A stretch of DNA of 64,000 nt from Nonomuraea africana (GCF_014873535.1 NZ_JADBEF010000001.1:8928001-8992000), one strand, 5' to 3'. Numbered from the stretch's first letter, positions 36,640-45,963 are shown. The notes: generated from the sequence alone by a model not told the origin. Translations and numbers: made by a program.

Positions 36640-36795
36640 CTAGGGAACCTCATGGCCAGGATGAAGCCCCGTTGGGTGAGCGGCCCGCTGAAGCGAGACC
36701 AGATTCACCGCGGCATACAACAGAGGGGCTGCCAACGCGCACAGCCATGCGGCCAAGTGGGAAGCGCCGCAGGTACGGTGCATCCGGCGCCTCAT
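36640..36795 (-). CDS. putative single-pass small membrane protein (51 aa)
   Basis: 51 residues from an ATG at 36795, with one hydrophobic helix (AAWLCALAAPLLYAAVNLV). The stop lies 47 bp before the start of the next membrane-protein gene on the same strand, so the two could be an operon or two pieces of one broken gene. No family is recognised and the ribosome-binding site is weak. The remaining gap up to 37019 holds nothing I can support. Confidence 0.3.
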   Translation of the reverse strand: MRRRMHRTCGASHLAAWLCALAAPLLYAAVNLVSLQRAAHPTGLHPGHEVP

Positions 36796-37019
36796 GATCA
36801 CTGAGGCAGGACACCGATGGTCGCCAGATCCGTTGGTCGTAGGGGGCAGGTCAAGGTGGAGCGCTCGCGGACGAACGACCTTGACCTGTGACGAGAGAGC
36901 GGCCGCCATCACGGCGTCGGGAAGAGCGCGCTTGTGGCCATAGGCGGCCCCGTGACGCGGGTCGGTGACGACCGCAGGAACTGGTGGGCCGGCTCGCCGG
37001 GTGGTTCGGCTGAGACCCG

Positions 37020-37694
37020 TCACGTCAGGAGGGTACGCCAGCGGTCGGCCGACTTGATCATGTCCAGGCAGACGTGTTCCAGGAACGCCGACGCCTTGGC
37101 CAGCCGCTGTCCCACGGGGCTGTCGAGCCCGTATGTCTCGGCCGCCGCCATGGTGGCCCGGATTGTCTCCATTGTCTGCCGCCTGCCGGTCACGATGGAG
37201 TGGTACCAGGCGTCGTCGTCGATCACGTAGATGTCGCGACGGCGCTGCGGATCGCGCTCGCGACGGACGAACCCCTGCTGCACCAGGTAGTTCACCGCGA
37301 CGGAGACGGAGGCTGGGCTGACCTTCAGCCTGCGGGTCAGCTCCGCCGCGGTACGCCTGCCTTCCTCGGACAGCAGCAGGTCGAGGTGCACGAGCGCGGC
37401 CATCCTCGGCACCCCCGCCCCGACCACCATCTCGAGAAGCTCCTCTTCCTTCATGCCACCCGGCGGTACGGCCCCGCGCGGGGGCGCCGGTGTACCGCGC
37501 CGCGCCCGCTGGACCGTCGCCTGGTGCGCCTGCTGGGGCCGGTAGCCGTCGGGGCCGCCGTTGCGCGCGATCTCCCGGGTGATCGTCGAGGTCGGCCGCT
37601 CCAGCCGCCTGGCGATCTCACCGTAGGACAGCTTGTCGGCGAGTCCGGCCGCGATGCGCTCGCGGTCCTGCTGGGTCAATCGTCCTCCTGGCAT
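37020..37694 (-). CDS. transcriptional regulator: IS30-type HTH joined to a MarR/GbsR-like domain (module 1)
   Basis: 224 residues from the ATG at 37694, chosen because the paralogue at 58663-59388 starts with the same MPGGRLT; ATGs at 37724 and 37742 would add 10-16 residues. Residues 1-45 are a Tra8/IS30-like helix-turn-helix (SYGEIARRLERPTSTITREIARNGG). After a basic linker, a MarR/GbsR-like winged helix follows (AAELTRRLKVSPASVSVAVNYLVQQGFVRRERDPQRRRDIYVI). No transposase catalytic domain is present. It is divergent from a serine-hydrolase gene. The intergenic region shares boxes with the second module, so mutual control is likely (inference). Confidence 0.87.
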   Translation of the reverse strand: MPGGRLTQQDRERIAAGLADKLSYGEIARRLERPTSTITREIARNGGPDGYRPQQAHQATVQRARRGTPAPPRGAVPPGGMKEEELLEMVVGAGVPRMAALVHLDLLLSEEGRRTAAELTRRLKVSPASVSVAVNYLVQQGFVRRERDPQRRRDIYVIDDDAWYHSIVTGRRQTMETIRATMAAAETYGLDSPVGQRLAKASAFLEHVCLDMIKSADRWRTLLT

Positions 37695-37722
37695 GCCGCC
37701 AGTATTGTCTTCGCCGCCATCC

Positions 37723-37833
37723 ATTGCAACACAGTCTTGCATTTTCTCTCATCGTCATTGCTCCAATTTACAGTTATTGACCTGGGAAGATGTACTTCTG
37801 AAGATTGACACAATTCCGAATGCAACATAGCTT
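37723..37833 (+). promoter_or_regulatory. promoter and GCAAC boxes of module 1
   Basis: TTGACA (37805-37810), a 17-bp spacer and TAGCTT (37828-37833) form a sigma-70-type promoter for the serine-hydrolase gene. The spacer end carries GCAACATAG, and ATTGCAAC occurs at 37723-37730 near the regulator start. The same arrangement (TTGACG, 17 bp, TAGCCT, with GCAACATAG and ATTGCAAC) recurs upstream of the P450 operon. The surrounding DNA is AT-rich for this genome. Confidence 0.68.
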
Positions 37834-37877
37834 TCGAGCTGCACAAGATACGTACTATCGCGAAGTGAGGACCAAGC

Positions 37878-39128
37878 ATGAGCGCATCCCCCCACACCCC
37901 CCAGAACACCAGGGCCCGCACGCCGCGGGTCTCCCGGCGCGTGGCGGTCACGGCGCTGGCGGCCGCGCTGCTGGCCGGGGTGGCCACGACGGGGGCGGCC
38001 GCCGCAGACAGCGGGGCGGTGGCAAAGGCCGCTTCCGGGCAGGATCGTCCGGAGCTGCAGAAGGCGATCCAGGCGTTCGTCGATTCCGGTCTGGCCGCAG
38101 GGATACAGATGCGCGTCAACGATGAGCGGGGCGAGTGGGTCGGCAGCGCCGGGGTGCGCAAGCTGGGCGCGAGCGCGAAGCCGCCGACGAACGGGCTGTT
38201 CCGGGCGGGCAGCGTCACCAAGAACGTCATCGCGACCCTGGTGCTACAACTGGTGGCCGAAGGCAAGATCGGACTGGACAAGCCGGTGGCCGACTACCTG
38301 CCCGAGTTCAAGCTGGACCGGGAGATCACGGTGCGGATGCTGCTGCAGCACACCAGCGGGCTGTACGCCTACACCGGCGAGTTCCGCCCAGACGGGTCGG
38401 TCGAGCCGGGCATCCCCGCATCGGGCCAAGACTGGGTGGACAACCGCTTCAAGACCTACCAGCCGGAGGAGCTGGTGCGGTTCGCGCTGTCCAAGGAGCC
38501 GCGGTTCAAGCCGGGCAAGGGCTGGAGCTACTCCAACACCAACTACACGCTGGCCCAGCTGCTGATCGAGAAGGTCACCGGCCGCTCGATCGGCGAGGAG
38601 ATGAAGCGGCGGATCCTGCGGCCGCTCAAGATGCGGCACACGGTGATGCCGGGCACCACGAACATCCCCGGCCCGCACGCCCACGGCTACTACCGCTACC
38701 AAGACGCCGACAAGCAGTGGAAGGTGATCGACGTCAGCCGCCAGAACCCCTCCATGACGGCCGGCGCCGGCGACATCATCTCGACCACGAAGGATCTCCA
38801 CACGTTCTTCTCCGCGCTCAACCGCGGCAAGCTCATCTCGGCCAAGCTGCTGGCCGAGATGCGCAAGCCGCACCCCGACAGCGCCGGCATCTTCGGCAGC
38901 TACGGCCTCGGGCTGTACGTGCAGAACCCGGGCTGCGGCACCATCTACAACCACAACGGCAGCGCCACGGCGGGCTACTCGGCGCTGATGTACAGCACGC
39001 CCGACGGCAAGACGACCCTGACCGCCTCGGTCACCACCGGGGACCGCGTACCCGACCTGGCGGCGTTCCCGAAGCTGCTGGACAACCTCCTCAAGGAAGT
39101 GTTCTGCGGCGCGAAGACCGCGCGCTGA
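37878..39128 (+). CDS. secreted serine hydrolase, D-Ala-D-Ala carboxypeptidase / class C beta-lactamase family (module 1)
   Basis: 416 residues; GAGGACCAAGC precedes the ATG. Signal peptide with hydrophobic core VAVTALAAALLAGVATT and cleavage near AAAADS. The three penicillin-recognising motifs are intact: SVTK (in FRAGSVTKNVIA, about residue 113), YSN (in SYSNTNY) and HNG (in IYNHNGSATAG). Such enzymes act on D-Ala-D-Ala peptides, esters or D-amino-acid peptides outside the cell. Divergent from the IS30-HTH/MarR regulator, with a paralogous arrangement at 58.7-62.1 kb. Substrate unknown. Confidence 0.93.
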   Translation: MSASPHTPQNTRARTPRVSRRVAVTALAAALLAGVATTGAAAADSGAVAKAASGQDRPELQKAIQAFVDSGLAAGIQMRVNDERGEWVGSAGVRKLGASAKPPTNGLFRAGSVTKNVIATLVLQLVAEGKIGLDKPVADYLPEFKLDREITVRMLLQHTSGLYAYTGEFRPDGSVEPGIPASGQDWVDNRFKTYQPEELVRFALSKEPRFKPGKGWSYSNTNYTLAQLLIEKVTGRSIGEEMKRRILRPLKMRHTVMPGTTNIPGPHAHGYYRYQDADKQWKVIDVSRQNPSMTAGAGDIISTTKDLHTFFSALNRGKLISAKLLAEMRKPHPDSAGIFGSYGLGLYVQNPGCGTIYNHNGSATAGYSALMYSTPDGKTTLTASVTTGDRVPDLAAFPKLLDNLLKEVFCGAKTAR

Positions 39129-39445
39129 AGGGGCCGAGCCGACTCAGTAGACGGGGCCGAGCGTCCTGGACCCCGTCCACGTTGAGGGCGGACCCCCTTC
39201 GGTCGCGCGTCAGGTAGAGGGCGAAGCGATCATGCCTTCACCATCGACACCACTGACAGCACGGTGACCTGCCCGCCGCGTTCATGCTGCACCAAGGGCG
39301 CCGCCTCCGCACGCTTCGCCGGCCATCGCTGATCCCGCTCATCTGGCCGGCACACCCGCACTGACAGACGCAAACACTTCATGGCGCCTCCTCGGCGCGC
39401 CATGACGATGCCGCCAATCGAAGTAACCAGCCCAAAGGAGGGCAC
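39129..39445. other. intergenic gap of 317 bp
   Basis: No gene I can support. A 50-codon minus-strand frame (39230-39382, starting MKCLRLSVRVCRP) is open but lacks a ribosome-binding site and regular codon use. CAAAGGAGGGCACATG-type sequence at the right edge provides the start signals of the next gene. Confidence 0.4.
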
Positions 39446-41338
39446 ATGTCCAACTCTCAACGGCGCGGGCTGCTCGCCTCGGTCGCACTCGTGATCCCGC
39501 TCGTGGTCGCCGCCACTCCCGCCGCCTCCGCGACGGAGAAGCCGGAGATCAAAGTCTCCGGCGGGCTGACGCAGCCCGTCTTCTCCTACCAGGACGCCAT
39601 CCGTGAGCACGTTCGGGTGCAGTCGCCGGCGGACAGCGACGGCGATGGCAAGAAGGATCTGATCCGGGTGGACATCATCCGGCCGAAGGAGTCCGAATCC
39701 GGGCTCAAGGTCCCGGTGATCATGCAGGAAACCCCCTACTACGACGACCCGGGCGTCGGCTTCGAGGTGGAAAAGAAGAAGTACGACGCGAACGGGAACG
39801 TGACGAAGTTCCCGATGTACTACGACAACTACTTCGTGCCGCGCGGGTACGCGTTCGTTTCCGTCGACATGATCGGCACCAGGCTCTCGGAGGGCTGCCC
39901 GACCTCCTACGGCACCTCCGACGTGCTGAGCGGCAAGGCGGTCATCGACTGGCTGAACGGCCGGGCGAGCGCCTACGACGACAAGGGCGATCCGGTCAAG
40001 GCCACCTGGACCACCGGCCGTACCGGGATGATCGGCCACTCCTACGAAGGAGGGCTCGCCATTGGCGTCGCGGGCACAGGTGTGCCGGGGCTGGAGACGA
40101 TCGTGCCGCTCGCGGGTTACACCAGCGGGTATGAGACGTCGCGCAACAACGGCACCCTCACCTGGTTCAAGGGCGGGCAGGAATGGCTGGCCAAGCGGGT
40201 CGACCTTGACCCGGACGAGAAATGCGCGGCCGTGCACCAGCGCCTGCGCGAGGGCTCGGACGACGCCACCGGCAACTACAACGCCTACTGGCACGAGCGC
40301 AACTACCGGAACGGGCCGATCTCGAAGGCGCGCAACGTCCGCGCCAGTGTCTTCTCGGTGATGGGAATGCAGGACCGGCAGGTGGTGGGCAGCCAGTTCT
40401 CCGAGTGGTGGGCCATGCTGCCCCGCACCGTGCAGCGCAAGGCGTGGGTGACGCAGTACGGGCACCTCGACCCGTTCTGGGCCCGCCGCGAGGTGTGGCT
40501 CACCACCCTGAACAAGTGGTTCGACCACGAACTGATGGGCGTGGCCAACGACATCATGCGCCAGCCGCACGTCGACGTGCAGCTCGGCCCTGGCCGCTGG
40601 GTCACCCAGGCCGACTGGCCGGCGCGCACGCGGACAACCATCCTGCGGCCGCAGCAGGACGGCCTGCTGGGCCGCAAGCCCTCCAGCGGCACCGGCAGCT
40701 ACCTCGACACCGCCCAGACCGAGATCGCGATGGCCGCCGACCCCGCCACCACCAACCCGAACCGGCTGGCCTTCCTGACCCTGCCGCTGAAGAACGCGAT
40801 AAGGGTGTCCGGAACGCCGTCGGTGAGCCTGCGCCTGAAGCTGGACAAGCCGACCGCCAACCTGGGCGTCCTGCTCGTCGACTACGGCACCGACACCCGC
40901 ATCAACTACCGCGAACGCGGCGCGGCGTCCGCGGAAGGCCTCAAGTTCAGCGGTGGCGAAGACTGCGTCGGCCAGAGCACGGCCGATGACGACGGCTGCT
41001 ACCTCAAAGCCGGGGACAACACGGCAACCTCCGGCTACAACGTGGTCACCCGCGGCATCCTGGACGCCCAGAACCACAAGTCGCTCAGCCGCTCCACACC
41101 GCTGACGCCGGGCAAGCCGTACCAGATCACCTGGAAGATGTTCCCGCAGGACTACGAGTTCAAGGCCGGACACCGCCTCGGCCTGGTGCTGACCGGAGCC
41201 AACGACGACTTCAACCTCGACGCGAGCGGCACCGGCGGTGGGGACGACGTCGAACCCGGCACCGGAGCCAAGGTCACCATCGACCTGGCCGGCACCTCGA
41301 TTTCGCTGCCCCTGGTCAACGGCACATCCATCAAGTAG
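39446..41338 (+). CDS. secreted X-Pro dipeptidyl-peptidase-like hydrolase (CocE/NonD, S15)
   Basis: 630 residues with a signal peptide (LLASVALVIPLVVAATPAASA). The S15-type alpha/beta hydrolase shows VSVDMIGTRLSEGC, the nucleophile elbow MIGHSYEGGLAIG (Ser about residue 200), the acid in MGMQDRQVV and the His in QYGHLDPF. The C-terminal jelly-roll domain (LTPGKPYQITWKMFPQDYEFKAGHRLGLVL) is also typical. It probably cleaves Xaa-Pro dipeptides or esters outside the cell. Same strand as the upstream carboxypeptidase-like gene but 317 bp away, with its own AGGAGG. Confidence 0.92.
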   Translation: MSNSQRRGLLASVALVIPLVVAATPAASATEKPEIKVSGGLTQPVFSYQDAIREHVRVQSPADSDGDGKKDLIRVDIIRPKESESGLKVPVIMQETPYYDDPGVGFEVEKKKYDANGNVTKFPMYYDNYFVPRGYAFVSVDMIGTRLSEGCPTSYGTSDVLSGKAVIDWLNGRASAYDDKGDPVKATWTTGRTGMIGHSYEGGLAIGVAGTGVPGLETIVPLAGYTSGYETSRNNGTLTWFKGGQEWLAKRVDLDPDEKCAAVHQRLREGSDDATGNYNAYWHERNYRNGPISKARNVRASVFSVMGMQDRQVVGSQFSEWWAMLPRTVQRKAWVTQYGHLDPFWARREVWLTTLNKWFDHELMGVANDIMRQPHVDVQLGPGRWVTQADWPARTRTTILRPQQDGLLGRKPSSGTGSYLDTAQTEIAMAADPATTNPNRLAFLTLPLKNAIRVSGTPSVSLRLKLDKPTANLGVLLVDYGTDTRINYRERGAASAEGLKFSGGEDCVGQSTADDDGCYLKAGDNTATSGYNVVTRGILDAQNHKSLSRSTPLTPGKPYQITWKMFPQDYEFKAGHRLGLVLTGANDDFNLDASGTGGGDDVEPGTGAKVTIDLAGTSISLPLVNGTSIK

Positions 41339-41755
41339 CAGCAAGATCGACGTTCGCGGACGGCCGCAGCCGCCGTTGGCCGCGACCGTACGCATGACGT
41401 CTCAAGCACGGCACCGTTCCTCCGCCCTCGCTGACGCCTCCACTCCGCTCGACGGGCAAGCCGGAACTGCTGAATCAGGCGGGTCTCCAGGCCTTGAAGA
41501 GCGACAACGCCCGGAGAGCGTTGCCGCAACCATGGTTACGTCAACGTCGAGGCCGGTATCCACCCGTTCAGATGATTGAGGTAGCGGTGCAATGGTCTCG
41601 TGCTTGCCGACGCGAGTCGCCAACCTCCGGACGAGCAGACTCCGCATCGCCGAGATCCGTGGCACGCAGGCACCCGCAGTGCCGAGCGATGAAAGCCCCA
41701 TCCCACAGTGAGATCATCGCGAGTTTCCGTACTTGACCCTCCGCGGGTCCGTGCG
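41339..41755. other. intergenic gap of 417 bp
   Basis: No coding region is supported in any frame, and no strong hairpin was noticed. It separates the hydrolase gene from a SWIM-protein fragment and so may be the residue of decayed DNA. Confidence 0.4.
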
Positions 41756-42001
41756 ATGAGCCCCAAAGTGGTGCTCGAGCACGCCTGGAGCTCCGCCAGG
41801 CAGGACCTGGCCAGGGCGGTGGCGGCCTGGGAGGAGGAGCTGCCGCCGGTCCAGGCGTGGCGCAACCGCTGGACGCTCGGGTCGCGGCAACTACGCTACG
41901 GGCGTGACGGCCGCTGGTGCCCGTTCGCCGAGCGGGCGGGCGAATGGTGGCCCTCAGGCGCGCAAGAGCGCGAGCCGGCCGCCCTGGTGGACCAGGGCTG
42001 A
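41756..42001 (+). pseudogene. C-terminal fragment of a SWIM zinc-finger family protein
   Basis: About 81 codons reading VVLEHAWSSARQDL, then WRNRWTLGSRQLRYGRDGRW and AERAGEWWPSG. This matches the conserved C-terminal block of large actinobacterial SWIM zinc-finger proteins (the R.GRDGRWYP..W.P.G pattern). The rest of that protein, including the zinc finger, is absent. An ATG at 41756 exists, so a short protein may be made, but a truncated remnant is the simpler reading. Family recall is from memory of the motif. Confidence 0.5.
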
Positions 42002-42096
42002 CGTGGGCATCCTTCCGACCTGGCGGCGATCCAGCACATAACCAGGTGCTGACCGGCCCGTACGGGACAATCCCGGACGAATGCCAAGATGGGGTC

Positions 42097-44835
42097 ATGG
42101 GCGCGGGGGAACTGCACGGGCGAAAGGCCGAAGAGGACACGATCGCCGAACTGCTGGCAGGAGCCCGGGCGGGCACCAGCTCGTCTCTGGTGCTGCGCGG
42201 CGAGCCGGGCATCGGCAAGACGGCGTTGCTCGACCACGCCGCCGCGGCGGCCGGTGGTATGCGGCTGGTGCGCGGTACAGGGGTCGAGTTCGAGGCGGAG
42301 TTGCCGTTCTCAGGGCTGCAGTTGTTGCTGCGCCCGGCCCTCGGATCCCTCGCCGCGCTGCCCGGCCCGCAGCGTGAGGCTCTGGAGGCGGCGTTCGGGC
42401 TCGGGCCGGCGGCCGGCTCAGAGCCGATGCTGGTGGGACTGGCGGTGCTCTCCCTGCTGGCGGAACACGCGAACGAGACGGGGCTGCTCTGCCTCGTCGA
42501 CGACGCGCAGTGGCTCGACCGGGCGTCGCGGGACGCGCTCCTGTTCGCCGCCCGGCGCCTGCACGCCGAGGGCGTGGTCATGATCTTCGCAGCCAGGGAC
42601 GGCGAGGGATCCTTCCCCGCCCCAGGCCTTCCGGAGTCACGCCTGTCCGGGCTGGCCCCTGAGGTGGCCGCGGCCCTGCTCGACCGGCATTCACTCGCGC
42701 CCGCCGTGCGCTACCGCCTGCTCGCCGAGGCTGGCGGCAACCCGCTGGCCCTACTGGAGCTGCCGGTCGCCCTGGCCGCCGAAGGCGGCAGCGCGTTCTC
42801 GCCAGGGGCGCTCCCCCTCACCAGTCGCCTGCAACTGGCCTTCCACGGCCAGGTCAGCCGGATGTCCGAGGCCTGCCAGAGCCTGCTCCTGGTGGCGGCG
42901 GCCGACGAGACCGGCGAGCTCACCGTGATCCTGCGTGCCGCCGCCGCGCTGGGAGCGGCCGTTGAGGACCTGTCCCCCGCCGAGCGGGCCGGCCTGGTGC
43001 TCCGCGGCGACGCCGACGGCACCACGATCCGCTTCCGCCATCCGCTGATCCGCGCCGCCGTCTACCAGCGAGCACCGCTCGGGCAACGCCTTGCCGCCCA
43101 CCGCGCGCTCGCCGCCGCCCTCGGCTCGCCCGAGCACGCAGACCGCCGGGCCTGGCATCTGGCGGCCGCCGCCACCGGCGCCGACGAGGAGGCCGCCGCC
43201 GCGCTGGAACGCACCGCCGCCCGCGCCCGCGAACGCAGCGGCCACGAGGCGGCCGCCGCGGCGTACGAACGGGCCGCCCGCCTGAGCGTCGAGCCCGGCG
43301 CCAGGGCTCACCGCGAGGCCCTGGCGGCGGAGGCGGCACTGGAGGCTGGTGATCTGGAGCGAGCCAGAGCCCTCGGCGGCCGCGCGGCCCGGCGGTTGAA
43401 CGGGGCCCCGGCGGTGAATGCGCGGATCGCGCACGTACGCGCGCTCGCGGACTTCTGGCAGGGCTCCTACTCCGCCGCCCACCGGTTGCTGCTCGACGGC
43501 GCCGGGCTCATCCGCGACACCGATCCAGGCCAGGCTGCCGTGCTGCTGATCCAGGCCGTGCACACCTCCTGGTACCTGGGGGAACAGCAGCTCGCGGCAA
43601 CGCTGGAACGGCTGATCGCGCTGCCGTTGGACGACGCGGATCCACTCGCGCCGGTGGGGCCCTACCTCGTCCACCTCGACCGGAACCGGTCCGATAGGCC
43701 GCCGCCGCTGGGCGACACCCTCGCGGCGGTGCGGCGGCGGGGCCGTACCCCCGACCAGGTGTTGATGATCCTCTGTGGCGCGGCACTCGCGCTGGGCCAG
43801 GACGCCGACGCCTACGAGCTGGCAACCTCGCTCGCCGCCGGGCACCGCGCCAGGGGCGGCGCCGGGCGGCTGCCGACGGTGCTGTTCTTCGTGGTCGAGG
43901 GCGAGGTGTTCACCGGACGGCACCTGGACGCGCTCGCCACGGCGACCGAGGCGCTGGGGCTCGCCCGCGACACCGGACAGCAGCAGTGGGTCAGCCAGTT
44001 CAGCAGCGTGCTCGCCTACCTCGCCGCGGCCAAGGGAGAGGAGGCCGCCTGTCGGCGCAACGCCGAGGAGGGGCTGGCGGGGGCCACCGCCGGAACCATC
44101 TCCCCTGGTGCGCCGTGGGCGCACTGGTCGCTCGGCCTGCTGGACCTCGGCCTCGGCCGCGCCGAGGCGGCGCTCGCCCGCTTCGAGCGCCTGACCCGCG
44201 AGCCGATGCGCCATCACATCTGCGCCACCCGTTCCATTCCCGACCTGGTGGAGTCGGCCGTACGAGTGGGGGCGCAGGAACGCGCCGCCGAGCCTCTGGC
44301 GCGCTTCGAGCGGTGGGCCGCGTCGGTCAGGCAGCCGTGGGCCGACGCGCTCGTCATGCGCTGCCGTGGGCTGCTCACCGCCGACGACCGGGCCGAGGCG
44401 TTCTACACGGCGGCCCTCGAACTGCACGACCAGGACGGCCGCGCGCTGGAGTACGCCAGGACTGCGCTGCTCTACGGCGAATGGCTGCGCAGGGCTCGGC
44501 GGAAGGCCGAGGCGCGCGGGCCGCTGAACGAGGCCCTGGAGGTCTTCGACTGGCTCGGCATGCGGCCGTGGGCCGAACGCGCTCGCGGCGAGCTCACCGC
44601 GAGCGGCGCCCAGGACCAGGGCCCCAGGCCCGCCGAAGGCGTGGCGGCCGGCCTCACTCCGCAGGAACTGCAGATCGCCAGGCTCGCCGCGCAGGGCCTG
44701 TCCAACCGCGACATCGCGGCGCAGCTCTTCCTCAGCCACCGGACGGTCGGCTACCACCTCTACAAGGCCTATCCCAAGCTCGGCGTCGCATCCCGGAGCG
44801 AGCTCAAGGATTTCGCCGATCAACTGGGGCTGTGA
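42097..44835 (+). CDS. LAL-type LuxR regulator with ATPase domain
   Basis: 912 residues from the ATG at 42097. Walker A GEPGIGKTALL (about residue 35), Walker B LLCLVDDAQWLDRAS, winged-helix and TPR-like Ala-rich middle, and a C-terminal LuxR domain (LTPQELQIARLAAQGLSNRDIAAQLFLSHRTVGYHLYKAYPKLG, given here by its flanks: starts LTPQELQIARL, ends HLYKAYPKLG). It differs clearly from the LAL protein at 31.4-34.1 kb. A small cupin gene starts 12 bp downstream on the same strand and is likely cotranscribed. The effector is unknown. Confidence 0.9.
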   Translation: MGAGELHGRKAEEDTIAELLAGARAGTSSSLVLRGEPGIGKTALLDHAAAAAGGMRLVRGTGVEFEAELPFSGLQLLLRPALGSLAALPGPQREALEAAFGLGPAAGSEPMLVGLAVLSLLAEHANETGLLCLVDDAQWLDRASRDALLFAARRLHAEGVVMIFAARDGEGSFPAPGLPESRLSGLAPEVAAALLDRHSLAPAVRYRLLAEAGGNPLALLELPVALAAEGGSAFSPGALPLTSRLQLAFHGQVSRMSEACQSLLLVAAADETGELTVILRAAAALGAAVEDLSPAERAGLVLRGDADGTTIRFRHPLIRAAVYQRAPLGQRLAAHRALAAALGSPEHADRRAWHLAAAATGADEEAAAALERTAARARERSGHEAAAAAYERAARLSVEPGARAHREALAAEAALEAGDLERARALGGRAARRLNGAPAVNARIAHVRALADFWQGSYSAAHRLLLDGAGLIRDTDPGQAAVLLIQAVHTSWYLGEQQLAATLERLIALPLDDADPLAPVGPYLVHLDRNRSDRPPPLGDTLAAVRRRGRTPDQVLMILCGAALALGQDADAYELATSLAAGHRARGGAGRLPTVLFFVVEGEVFTGRHLDALATATEALGLARDTGQQQWVSQFSSVLAYLAAAKGEEAACRRNAEEGLAGATAGTISPGAPWAHWSLGLLDLGLGRAEAALARFERLTREPMRHHICATRSIPDLVESAVRVGAQERAAEPLARFERWAASVRQPWADALVMRCRGLLTADDRAEAFYTAALELHDQDGRALEYARTALLYGEWLRRARRKAEARGPLNEALEVFDWLGMRPWAERARGELTASGAQDQGPRPAEGVAAGLTPQELQIARLAAQGLSNRDIAAQLFLSHRTVGYHLYKAYPKLGVASRSELKDFADQLGL

Positions 44836-44847
44836 AATCCTGCCTCA

Positions 44848-45183
44848 ATGATGGAGCAGGTGCTACCGGGGCAAATTCTCCCCGTTGACGTCGATGAGGT
44901 CACGCCGATCGAGCTGGGCCCCGGTGTCCACGTACGGATGCTCCCGGGCATGCCGGGGATCAGGACGTGGGTGATCGACCTCGCTCCGGGCGTCGAATGG
45001 CCGGACCTCGATGTCCATGAGACCTACGGCGAGGCGTACTTCGTCGTGAGCGGCGAGCTCATCGAGGGCGACCGCACCCACGGACCGGGCACCTACGTCG
45101 CCTTCGGGCCCAAGACGAGCCACCGGCCCCGTACTGAGACCGGTGTGCGCGCCTTCGGCTTCAACTACGACGTCACCGCTTGA
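44848..45183 (+). CDS. cupin-domain protein
   Basis: 111 residues, a single small beta-barrel. The cupin pattern is visible: DLDVHETYGEAYFVVSGEL (first motif with His and Glu) and GPGTYVAFGPKTSHRP (second motif with His). Metal binding through these His/Glu residues is likely. It follows the LAL regulator closely and is convergent with the DUF1330 gene (8-bp gap). A sensor or small-molecule enzyme role is possible; the sequence does not decide. Confidence 0.82.
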   Translation: MMEQVLPGQILPVDVDEVTPIELGPGVHVRMLPGMPGIRTWVIDLAPGVEWPDLDVHETYGEAYFVVSGELIEGDRTHGPGTYVAFGPKTSHRPRTETGVRAFGFNYDVTA

Positions 45184-45191
45184 CCTGGCCG

Positions 45192-45539
45192 CTACTCGGC
45201 GGGCAGTGCCTCGCGCATCGCCTTTACGGTGGCAGCCGGGTCGTAGCCCTCGGGGACGCCTTCTACCAGAATGATGTCGCCCTCGATGTGCCGCGAGCGC
45301 AGCGGTGCGATCTCCCGGTACGTGGGTGAGTCCCACCAGGCCCGCGCCTCGGCGATCCCGGGGAAGCCGATCATCACGACGCTCCCGGGCCAGCTGCCCT
45401 CCTTCACCTCGTGTTGCGTGACGTGCACGAGGTAGCGGCCGCCGTGCGGCTCGAAGGTCCCGGGCAGGCGCTCGATGTACTCGGCGATCTCCGGGTGCGG
45501 AGCGGCGTCCTGCAGGTGAGCGATGACGTAGGCGGTCAT
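45192..45539 (-). CDS. DUF1330 family protein
   Basis: 115 residues from the ATG at 45539, with a strong AAAGGAGGAACC site. DUF1330 proteins are small ferredoxin-like alpha/beta-barrel (dimeric) folds. Conserved-looking blocks are YVIAHLQD, GRYLVHVTQHEVKEG, VVMIGFPGIAEARAWWDSPTY. The function is unknown. It forms a likely operon with the SnoaL-like gene upstream (55 bp). Confidence 0.9.
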   Translation of the reverse strand: MTAYVIAHLQDAAPHPEIAEYIERLPGTFEPHGGRYLVHVTQHEVKEGSWPGSVVMIGFPGIAEARAWWDSPTYREIAPLRSRHIEGDIILVEGVPEGYDPAATVKAMREALPAE

Positions 45540-45594
45540 GGTTCCTCCTTTGTTCCTGGATGAGCGGTACAAACCGGCCGTCTCCCCGAGATGT

Positions 45595-45963
45595 TCAGAC
45601 TCCGGCCGGCACCTTGTCGAGGAAGCCGAGCACCTGGCTGATCCGCCCGTCGTCACCGATCACCGCGACGTCGAAGCCGATGACGATCGGCTCGGCGCCC
45701 TCAGGTCCGAGGTGCCAGGTGAACCGCGCGATGTTGTGGTGGGCGTCCACGGCGTCGCCGAGGCTGAAGACCAGCCCGCCGAACTGCCCCTGGACCGCCG
45801 CGATGGTGGCGTCGAGCCCGTCCCTGCCCTTGACGGAGACCAGCGGGTCGGTGTACACCGCGTCCTCGGCGAAGACCTCCGCCAGCACGGCCTGCCGCGC
45901 GGCGGCGTCGGTCTCGTTCCACGCGGTGAGGTAGCGCTGGACCAGCTCGTTCATGTCGCTCAT
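45595..45963 (-). CDS. SnoaL-like (NTF2-fold) protein
   Basis: 122 residues. Begins MNELVQRYLTAWNETD, the common first helix of SnoaL-like proteins, followed by AVYTDPL and the cone-shaped beta sheet (HNIARFTWHLG, VIGFDVAVIGDDGRISQVLGFLD). These proteins bind or turn over small hydrophobic molecules; catalysis cannot be deduced. GAGGAGACAGCC precedes the ATG. It is followed by the DUF1330 gene on the same strand. Confidence 0.88.
   Translation of the reverse strand: MSDMNELVQRYLTAWNETDAAARQAVLAEVFAEDAVYTDPLVSVKGRDGLDATIAAVQGQFGGLVFSLGDAVDAHHNIARFTWHLGPEGAEPIVIGFDVAVIGDDGRISQVLGFLDKVPAGV

Noticed and set aside
37020..37694. IS30 transposase gene
   Set aside because: Only the helix-turn-helix resembles IS30; the DDE catalytic domain is absent and a MarR-like domain takes its place.
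39230..41395. 721-codon minus-strand frame opposite the X-Pro-peptidase-like gene
   Set aside because: Low-complexity composition typical of antisense frames; the plus strand has an intact catalytic triad.
41560..41740. Possible insertion-sequence end near 41.7 kb (reads as KYGNSR on the minus strand)
   Set aside because: Too short and without terminal repeats or a transposase frame to support a mobile element.
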